From NCBI GenBank assembly GCA_050741915.1, contig JBOGEX010000053.1, positions 1 through 54,792 of the forward strand: a stretch of DNA of 54,792 bases, read 5' to 3'. The notes under the pieces are model-generated. The model was not told the DNA's origin. It searched no databases and saw only the letters and a list, made by a program, of their open reading frames with translations. Numbering within the stretch: position 1 is the first letter of the stretch; each line of letters starts with the position of its first letter. This document shows, one piece after another, positions 49,109 to 54,792 of the stretch. The stretch is from JACCTH01 sp050741915. Lineage in GTDB: Bacteria > Actinomycetota > Acidimicrobiia > Spongiisociales > ZC4RG35. A program made the translations under genes and the position numbers.

Positions 49109-49965
49109 TCCTCGGCTGCCACCGCGGCGATGCAGGAGGGGCCCTGCGGATAGGGGACGGTCCTGATCGGGGCCCGGGGAGTCTGGATGATGCTCCCGGT
49201 GTGGATGATGAAGCGGTCATCGAGCACCTCCACCTGGAAGCGGTCGAGGTTGCGGGGAGCGGGTCCACCGAAGTACTCACCGATGAAGTCGTACTTGGAC
49301 CCGTGGCAGGGGCACTCAAAACCTTGCGATGTCGCGCACCAGGGAACCCGACAGCCGAGGTGAACGCAACGCTGGTAGAGCGCCATCAATCCACCGGCCG
49401 CAACTCCCTTTCCTTCGAACTGCACCGAGAGGTTTGACTCGTTGGCCGGCACAACGTAGGCCCGCGCCTCGGGGATAAAGGCGGGGATGACGCCGCCGTC
49501 GGCGGTGCGGGTAGCGGTGAGGAGATCGGACGGAGCTCCGGCATCGATGCTGGCGCCAAACCCACCCTTGAGCTTGGGCCACATGAAGGCCAGCAACTCA
49601 ATGCCGAGAATGGCAAGGAACGATCCGAAGGTCGCCCCTAAAGCGCGGTTGAAGAACTGGCGGCGACTGACCCCGGCTTCCTCGGGTGACACCTCCACGA
49701 CCCGTTGCTCGTGAGTCACCGTCACCGCCGCGAGGACTGGCTCGTCCCCGTCCGCCACGATCTCGACCGGCTCACCGGCGGGCTCCACCAAGACCGGCGC
49801 TTCATTCACTGGTGGCGGCGACTTGTCGGCCCTTCGCGTCTCGCGCGAAACGGCCTCCCGCCACGAAGGGGCTCCGGTCGAGCGCCGCCAGGCGATGGCG
49901 AAGGCGCCGAGGGCAGCGAGGAGGGCGACTCCGGCGATGCCGACCAACAGCAAAGTCTGAGTCAT
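49105..49965 (-). CDS. Rieske [2Fe-2S] iron-sulfur protein
   Basis: 286 residues. N-terminal membrane helix, Pro/Glu-rich stretch, then SRRQFFNRA (about 100-108), a Tat-like motif before a second helix, and the Rieske domain with ligands C200, H202, C218 and H221 and the probable disulfide C205-C220 (CVHLGC and CPCHGS). It transfers electrons from menaquinol to cytochrome c. The extra N-terminal helix resembles actinobacterial QcrA. Four-base overlaps on both sides. Confidence 0.94.
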   Translation of the reverse strand: MTQTLLLVGIAGVALLAALGAFAIAWRRSTGAPSWREAVSRETRRADKSPPPVNEAPVLVEPAGEPVEIVADGDEPVLAAVTVTHEQRVVEVSPEEAGVSRRQFFNRALGATFGSFLAILGIELLAFMWPKLKGGFGASIDAGAPSDLLTATRTADGGVIPAFIPEARAYVVPANESNLSVQFEGKGVAAGGLMALYQRCVHLGCRVPWCATSQGFECPCHGSKYDFIGEYFGGPAPRNLDRFQVEVLDDRFIIHTGSIIQTPRAPIRTVPYPQGPSCIAAVAAEE

Positions 49966-50951
49966 TCGAAGTGCACCCAGTCCTTGATGTCGTCGAAGAA
50001 CACCCCGTCACGCCACGGGTAGGCGAAGTTGAACCCGAGGCCGCGGAACAACACTCCGAAGATGGTGAGTGTCGCCGCGCCGGCCATGAAGATGGTGTAG
50101 AGCATGATGGCGAACTTGCGATCCGAGGGTTTGGTCGAGGGGTTGCGATCGACGTAGGGAATCGCGAAAAAGCCGATCAGACCGACGATGGTGGGAACGG
50201 TCACCCCGGCGATCTGCGGGTCGAAGTACGAGAGCAGCTCCTGCAGGCCGAGGAAGTACCAGGGAGCCTTTGACGGATTGGGGGTGGCGTTGAAGTTGGC
50301 CGGGTCGAGGAGTGGAGCTTGGAGGATGATCGAAAGAATCACCAGCACCCCGGTCACGGCGAGAAGAGCGGAGAATTCGGCCAGCATGAGATGGGGCCAG
50401 GTGTTGACCTTGTCGGTGGGTTCCGTTTTGACCTGTTGGATCGCCCGCGCCTTGACCACGGTGAGCAAGCGTTGGGTGCGAACCCCTTCAGGCGTGCCGG
50501 TGGCGGGAACCACGGGTCGGGTGGAGACCAAGCTCGCCCGTCTCCCGTTGCCCGAGCCGTTGCCGGAACCGTTACCGCTGGTATCGGGCGTTTCAGCTGG
50601 GGCCGGCACCGCTGGGGGCGCCTCTGGTAGCGAAGCAGCGGGGGCTCCGGCCGCCACCGAAACGAGCTCTTTCTCGGGCTCGTCGGCCTGGTCCGGCGCC
50701 GGCGCTTCCGCTTCTTCGTTGATGGTCCCTGGTTCGGACTCGATCGACTCCGGCACCACCTCGTTTGAAGCGATGGGCTCCTCCGTCGCCGAGTCGGCGG
50801 GAGCTGAAGCAGGTTCGGGTTCGGGCACCGGTGGCGGAGTTGGTGGCGCCTCGCCTTTCATCTCGGCCAAAACCTGCTCGACCGGTAATCCGAGCGCCTT
50901 GGCCTTCGCCTCGGCTGAGCGTCGCAGGAGACTTTCGGGTATTTCTGCCAT
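49962..50951 (-). CDS. Cytochrome b C-terminal-half subunit (subunit IV/PetD-like) with Pro/Ala-rich N-terminal extension
   Basis: 329 residues. Residues about 190-329 contain NPSKAPWYFLGLQELLSYFD and three membrane helices, the C-terminal half of cytochrome b as in b6f subunit IV. The first 30 residues (AEIPESLLRRSAEAKAKALG) form a short helical motif also found at the start of the partial gene at 54346, followed by a linker of about 130 residues rich in Pro, Ala and Glu with GNGSGNGSGNG. Start ATG 50951. The extension is far from the membrane part and may dock another protein. Confidence 0.88.
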   Translation of the reverse strand: MAEIPESLLRRSAEAKAKALGLPVEQVLAEMKGEAPPTPPPVPEPEPASAPADSATEEPIASNEVVPESIESEPGTINEEAEAPAPDQADEPEKELVSVAAGAPAASLPEAPPAVPAPAETPDTSGNGSGNGSGNGRRASLVSTRPVVPATGTPEGVRTQRLLTVVKARAIQQVKTEPTDKVNTWPHLMLAEFSALLAVTGVLVILSIILQAPLLDPANFNATPNPSKAPWYFLGLQELLSYFDPQIAGVTVPTIVGLIGFFAIPYVDRNPSTKPSDRKFAIMLYTIFMAGAATLTIFGVLFRGLGFNFAYPWRDGVFFDDIKDWVHFE

Positions 50952-50961
50952 GAGAGAACTC

Positions 50962-51723
50962 CTAGAGAGGACCTGAGATGCCGCCGTCCTTGCGCACTCG
51001 CCAGAAGTGGACGGCCAAGAAGATGACAAGGACGAAGGGGAAGAAGAGGACGTGGAGGACGTAAAAGCGAAGAAGCGTCGAAGCCGAAACCTCGATTCCC
51101 GCCAGCAGCAGAAACTTCACCTGATCTCCCATCACCGGCACGAAGCCGGCCATGTTGGTTCCCACGGTGACGGCCCAGAGCGCCAGCTGATCCCACGGCA
51201 GCAGGTAACCCGAAAAAGAGAGCAAGAGGGTGAGCAAGAGCAGTATCACTCCCACGACCCAGTTGAACTCGCGGGGGGGCTTGTAGGCGCCGTGATAGAA
51301 GACCCGGCTCATGTGCAGGAAAACCGTTAACACCATGAAGTGCGCCCCCCAGCGGTGCATGTTGCGGACCAACGACCCGAAAGCCACCGACGTCGAGAGA
51401 GCGGCGGTGTCGGAATAGGCGAGCTCACCGGTCGGCGTGTAATAGAACATCAGGAAGATGCCGGTGATGGTGAGGAGGATGAAGAGGAAAAACGAGAGGC
51501 CACCGAGGCACAAGGTGTAGGAGAGGCGGACCCCGTGCCTTTTCACCTTCACCGGGTGGAGGTGATAAAGCACGTTGTTCATAACCACGTAGGAACGGTT
51601 GCGAGGGCTGTCGCTGTATCCCTTCTTGAACGGTGAACCAGGACGGAGGATCGACTCGGTGAGCTGACTGCCCCGCAGCCTCTCGTTCATCTCCCTCGCT
51701 CGAGTCTTGAGCTTCTCCAGCAC
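50962..51723 (-). CDS. Cytochrome b N-terminal-half subunit (b6-like)
   Basis: About 253 residues with four haem-ligand His in two helices: NMHRWGAHFMVLTVFLH and FYVLHVLFFPFVLVIFLAVH. Conserved GYLLPWDQLALWAVTVGTNM lies between. Split from the C-terminal half, as in b6f and Bacillus-type bc complexes rather than one-piece QcrB. The GTG at 51723 has AGGAGG at ideal spacing; a TTG at 51729 is the alternative. Quinol-oxidising core subunit. Confidence 0.93.
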   Translation of the reverse strand: MLEKLKTRAREMNERLRGSQLTESILRPGSPFKKGYSDSPRNRSYVVMNNVLYHLHPVKVKRHGVRLSYTLCLGGLSFFLFILLTITGIFLMFYYTPTGELAYSDTAALSTSVAFGSLVRNMHRWGAHFMVLTVFLHMSRVFYHGAYKPPREFNWVVGVILLLLTLLLSFSGYLLPWDQLALWAVTVGTNMAGFVPVMGDQVKFLLLAGIEVSASTLLRFYVLHVLFFPFVLVIFLAVHFWRVRKDGGISGPL

Positions 51724-51734
51724 TCCCAATCCTC

Positions 51735-52184
51735 CTACCAGCGCATCCCGTAGGTGTACCCGTTCTTGAAGTCACGTTGGCCGGTGTCGACGTCCCAGGG
51801 AGTGCGATTCATCCCCAGCTTCTCCGCCTGCTCGGCCAGCGAACCCTCAAACTTACCGAGCGAGATGACGTTGGTCGGGCAGCGGTCGACACAGAGGGCG
51901 CAGCGAGTGCACTCGTCCTCGTCGACGATGAAGAACCCGAAGTTGGTGGCGTCCTCGGCCGGGTGATCGACGTTGACGGCTTCCTCGATGGCGTCGAGCG
52001 ACAAATAGAAGATGCACTTCCACGGACAGATGTCAACGCAGCCCTCACACAGGATGCACTCTGATTGGTCGATATGAAGAAACTGCTTGGGCCGCAGCTT
52101 GTCCTTGAAGTAGGACTCTTCGACCAGGGCCAGCTGGTAGTCATCTCGAATCGGAGGAGTCTCATCGACAACGCCTTTGGGCAT
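51735..52184 (-). CDS. Dicluster ferredoxin subunit in the cytochrome b/Rieske operon
   Basis: 149 residues with two [4Fe-4S] motifs, CILCEGCVDICP and CTRCALCVDRCP, separated by about 45 residues. The intervening and flanking sequence is longer than in a free ferredoxin. No membrane helix or signal peptide, so it faces the cytoplasm. It sits between a four-helix membrane protein and cytochrome b6. Cytochrome b complexes do not normally carry a ferredoxin; it may provide electron exchange with a cytoplasmic donor, or regulate the complex. Confidence 0.88.
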   Translation of the reverse strand: MPKGVVDETPPIRDDYQLALVEESYFKDKLRPKQFLHIDQSECILCEGCVDICPWKCIFYLSLDAIEEAVNVDHPAEDATNFGFFIVDEDECTRCALCVDRCPTNVISLGKFEGSLAEQAEKLGMNRTPWDVDTGQRDFKNGYTYGMRW

Positions 52185-52831
52185 CAGTCGCCGCTCCTCA
52201 CCAGGGGACGTCCGTAGGGCGAGAACTGGGGAACCTTCTCGGGTGCGGGGCGAGCTTTGCCGAAGTCCTGAATCTTGAAAGCGAACACGGCGGCGGCACC
52301 GAGCATGACGAGGTGATAACCCATCGAGATGATGTCCTTCAATGCCGCGAGGCTGATATCGACCTGGTTACCGAGGACGAGCCAAGCCGGAATGCTGATG
52401 AATATGCGCTGTGGCGACCAGTCGAGGTCGGTCTGGCTCAGGTTGAGCCATTCGGAAGGGACAATCCCAAAAATAAGCACCAATTCGAGCCAGGCGAGAA
52501 AGGCCAAGAAGCTCGCCAGTGCCCAGGTCATTTGCCTCCCGATGACGAATGCCAAGGCGGCGCCGAGGAGCAGCATCTGTGAGGCGGCAAAGGCGGCGAC
52601 ATAGCCGAGAGCTTTCCAGAACCAGCCGCGTGGCACCCAGTTGAAATAATCAACCACCACCGGCACCTCGACTCCGTCGAGGAGAGCGGTTTTGGCGAAG
52701 CTCGAATAGTGGATCCACCAGACGGCTACGACGAGGAGAAGTGCCCCCCCAATCATCAGAGCCCATCCGAGTCTTTTACGTTGACTCTGATCGAGTTCTG
52801 CTAGCCGATACATGTACCGATTTTTTACCAC
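52184..52831 (-). CDS. Four-helix membrane protein, first gene of the cytochrome b/Rieske operon
   Basis: 215 residues, about four to five helices (near 23-42, 75-98, 100-125, 165-185) and a basic N-terminus. No His pairs suitable for haem and no recognised family. It overlaps the ferredoxin gene by one base and could be its membrane anchor. GTG at 52831 or ATG at 52813; a TACTAA box lies about 9 nt upstream of the GTG. Function not known. Confidence 0.7.
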   Translation of the reverse strand: MVKNRYMYRLAELDQSQRKRLGWALMIGGALLLVVAVWWIHYSSFAKTALLDGVEVPVVVDYFNWVPRGWFWKALGYVAAFAASQMLLLGAALAFVIGRQMTWALASFLAFLAWLELVLIFGIVPSEWLNLSQTDLDWSPQRIFISIPAWLVLGNQVDISLAALKDIISMGYHLVMLGAAAVFAFKIQDFGKARPAPEKVPQFSPYGRPLVRSGD

Positions 52832-52885
52832 ACCGCGGGTTTAGTAACGAACCAGCGAGGGGCGGGGACAGGGAGGTGCTGCTCT

Positions 52886-54349
52886 ATGCTCCCGGCGGAT
52901 CCAATAGGACGAGTGATGACGACTGTTGCCGGAGTGACAAGGACCTCAGAGGAGGTCGATAAGGCCGGAGACCGGTCGGGAATTTTCTTTGCGCCTGACA
53001 CGGCCGCCTCCCGCTACCTCTTCGCCGCCACCGCCTTCCTCGGGTTGGGAGCGATCCTCTGGCTGGCGGCCTTGGCCTCGACGCGTTTTCCTGGCCTCCT
53101 ACCGCTCACTTTTGGCCATCTGCGAGCGATGGCCTCGATCGTTCTCTTCCTCGGCTGGCTGGTGCTGGGTCTCTCGTCAGCCATCTTCTACCTCCTTCCG
53201 CGTTTGACCGGCGCACCCCTACAACTCGAGAAGCAGCTCAATCTGGCGCTCCCGGTGGCGGTGACGGTCGTGTTGGTCGGAGTCGCCGTGATCGGACTCG
53301 GATTCGGCGATGGAGGGGAGCCATTCGCCCTGCCGTGGTGGTGGGACCTGCCCGTGCTGGCGCTTACGGCCCTTCCCCTTGGTCCAGCACTCCTGACAAT
53401 GCGCGCCCGAACCGAAGGGGTCGTCTATCCCTCGTTGTGGTTCGCGCTGGCTGGAGCACTCTGGCTTCCCGTCCTCTATCTGATCGGAAACATTCCCCTC
53501 GTGTCCTCACTCGCCCATGCTCTTTCCGACCTTGTTTTCACCGCCGGATTCCTGAACGTCTGGGCGGTAGGAGTGGCAACGGGAGCGGCCTATTACGTCG
53601 TTCCCAAAACGTCGGGTCAACCGCTGGCCAGTCGCCAACTCGCCAAGGTCGGTTATTGGTCGCTCCTGTTCGGTGCCATCTGGATGGGCCCAGCCCAATT
53701 GGCGGCCGGGCCGCTGCCGGAATGGCTGCAGGCGATCGCAGCCGTGCTGGGCCTGGCTTTGCCGCTTTCCGCCGTCGCCAACGCCACCAACCTCGCCCTC
53801 ACCGTTAGGGCTCGCTGGCCCGCCAACGAACCGGTGGTATTGGCGGCTCTAGCCGGATCGAGCCTGGTGGCACTCGCCTCACTCCTGGCCGGACTGGCCA
53901 GCTTCCGCTCGGCTGCGGTCCTTGTCGGCTTCACGGTCTTTTGGGAAGGGATCTACGTCCTCTTCCTCGCCGGGATCGCGTTGCTCTTCGCCGCCTTCGC
54001 TTGGCAAGCCATTCCCAACCTGGTGGGAAGGACGCTCGCCTCGACCGAACGCGCTCTCAAGGTCGTCCGTCTCATCGCCATCTCGGGAGTCGCCACCGGC
54101 CTGCTTCTGGTTCTCGCTGGAGTCATCGGTGGTCTCTCATGGTCGGGGGCGGGCTTCACCGGGGTTTTCGACAACGTCGGAACCGGATGGCTCCAAAGCT
54201 CGGGCCTCCCGGGAATCTTTGTCGGGTTGTCGGTTCTGGCCGGGCTCTTTCTCACATGGAGCCTCCTCGGGTTAGCCGTCTCGATCTATCGCTCCCTCAC
54301 GTCAGGACGGGCAACAGTTCAGGAAGTGCTGGTGATCAGGAACCCGTGA
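52886..54349 (+). CDS. Haem-copper-oxidase subunit I (CcoN-like) homologue lacking all metal-ligand His
   Basis: 487 residues, about 12 helices. The overall order of motifs matches cbb3-type subunit I: FGHLRAMASIVLFLGW where FGRLRPLHTNAV is usual, LNVWAVGVATGAAYYVVPKT where a CuB His region is usual, and WMGPAQLAAGPLPEWLQ where GPHHL...PDWLQ is usual. The haem and CuB His are all replaced; the only two His (FGH and LAHAL) are at other positions. It should therefore bind neither haem nor copper. ATG with GGGAGG upstream. Divergent from the cytochrome b operon. Confidence 0.72.
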   Translation: MLPADPIGRVMTTVAGVTRTSEEVDKAGDRSGIFFAPDTAASRYLFAATAFLGLGAILWLAALASTRFPGLLPLTFGHLRAMASIVLFLGWLVLGLSSAIFYLLPRLTGAPLQLEKQLNLALPVAVTVVLVGVAVIGLGFGDGGEPFALPWWWDLPVLALTALPLGPALLTMRARTEGVVYPSLWFALAGALWLPVLYLIGNIPLVSSLAHALSDLVFTAGFLNVWAVGVATGAAYYVVPKTSGQPLASRQLAKVGYWSLLFGAIWMGPAQLAAGPLPEWLQAIAAVLGLALPLSAVANATNLALTVRARWPANEPVVLAALAGSSLVALASLLAGLASFRSAAVLVGFTVFWEGIYVLFLAGIALLFAAFAWQAIPNLVGRTLASTERALKVVRLIAISGVATGLLLVLAGVIGGLSWSGAGFTGVFDNVGTGWLQSSGLPGIFVGLSVLAGLFLTWSLLGLAVSIYRSLTSGRATVQEVLVIRNP

Positions 54350-54792
54350 CCGACTATTCGGCTGCCGCCGCTGCGCTCGAGGTCCCCGAACCTTTGGTCC
54401 GCAGGTCAGCTGAGGCTCGCGCCAAAGCGGACAATGTCAGTGTCGACGAGTTGGTGGCGGCCTGGGCCGGGGGTGGCCCGGCCCCAGCCGTTTCTGCCCC
54501 CGAAGGGGGGAGTACCGGCGCAGCCGGGGAGGGGGGAATCTCGGCGCCCTCCTCCGAGGCCGCGCCGGAACAAAGTGGTGAGCCGGCGCCAGCTCCGGCC
54601 GCTCCGGCCGCTCCGAGCACTCCGGCGCCCGCCCCGACTCCGGCGCCCGTGCGGAGCGGTGTGCCACCGGTGCTAGTCGGTGCCGCTCAGAGCACCACCA
54701 CGGTCATCGGTGGAGCAGTCGGGCTTTTGCTGTTTTCGATCCTGATCGGTTTCCTCGTTCCCTCGCTCCCCCAGCAAAACAACGAAGTGAGG
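54346..54792 (+). CDS. Partial membrane-anchored protein with cytochrome-b-subunit-like N-terminal motif
   Basis: 149 codons, running off the right edge. GTG start overlapping the previous stop as GTGA. Residues 13-31 (PEPLVRRSAEARAKADNVS) resemble the start of the cytochrome b C-terminal subunit. Then a Pro/Ala-rich linker, part of it encoded by an R2 palindrome (residues about 50-65), then a membrane helix (TTTVIGGAVGLLLFSILIGF). What follows is unseen; a cytochrome c or CcoO-like domain would fit the context but is a guess. Confidence 0.7.
   Translation, partial: MTDYSAAAAALEVPEPLVRRSAEARAKADNVSVDELVAAWAGGGPAPAVSAPEGGSTGAAGEGGISAPSSEAAPEQSGEPAPAPAAPAAPSTPAPAPTPAPVRSGVPPVLVGAAQSTTTVIGGAVGLLLFSILIGFLVPSLPQQNNEVR
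54495..54539. repeat. GC-rich palindromic element (family R2), copy 2
   Basis: C-run, G-run, ACCGGCGCAGCCGG and a second G-run, matching 1263-1306. In frame within a low-complexity linker, encoding Gly/Ala/Glu-rich sequence. Confidence 0.75.

Overview
The window is about 55 kb of high-GC DNA with many GTG and TTG starts and tightly overlapping operons. Gene content (two complex I clusters, a menaquinone-reductase-like flavoprotein, Rex, a split cytochrome b/Rieske complex, citramalate synthase, PduO-type adenosyltransferase, several toxin-antitoxin pairs) suggests an actinobacterial lineage, perhaps Acidimicrobiia-like. This placement is an inference from content only; no rRNA or tRNA gene was recognised. 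Much of the window is aerobic respiratory chain.

Layout. 1-4.7 kb: DEAD-box helicase (-); citramalate synthase cimA (+) behind a leader peptide with four consecutive Ile codons and an intrinsic terminator; a coiled-coil membrane protein, a Nudix hydrolase and a GNAT. 4.76-17.1 kb (-): complex I cluster 1, nuoA-B-C-D-H-I-J-K / L-M-N, without nuoE, F and G. It is interrupted between nuoK and nuoL by a TMEM175-like gene and a nucleotidyltransferase/XRE pair. 17.1-25.2 kb: phosphodiesterase, class III cyclase, cob(I)alamin adenosyltransferase, transporter, mobA/moaA, class III aminotransferase, and a secreted bactofilin-like membrane protein. 25.2-44.1 kb (-): complex I cluster 2 with all 14 genes, interrupted between nuoG and nuoH by a squalene-cyclase-like gene plus an EamA transporter, and between nuoD and nuoE by RelBE-like, DedA, VapBC and SnoaL-like genes. 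44.1-47 kb: decayed VapBC, geranylgeranyl-reductase-family flavoprotein, Rex. 47-52.8 kb (-): a b6f/bc-type complex with an added dicluster ferredoxin and two extra membrane proteins. 52.9 kb to the end (+): an oxidase subunit I homologue lacking all canonical metal-ligand His, then a partial gene whose N-terminus resembles that of the cytochrome b C-terminal subunit.

How it works together. Complex I (two versions) would reduce menaquinone, the Rieske/cytochrome b complex would oxidise it and pass electrons to the dihaem cytochrome, and Rex would sense NADH/NAD+. Cluster 2 can take NADH directly through NuoEFG; cluster 1 must borrow those subunits or use another donor such as ferredoxin or F420H2.

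Non-coding structure is rich. There are four 52-bp copies of a palindromic element, a GC-rich palindrome inside two coding regions, an AAATTTG palindrome beside toxin-antitoxin loci, palindromic operators at all four toxin-antitoxin loci, and two toxin-antitoxin islets bounded by 29-bp and about 46-bp direct repeats that preserve the promoters or stop codons of both neighbours.
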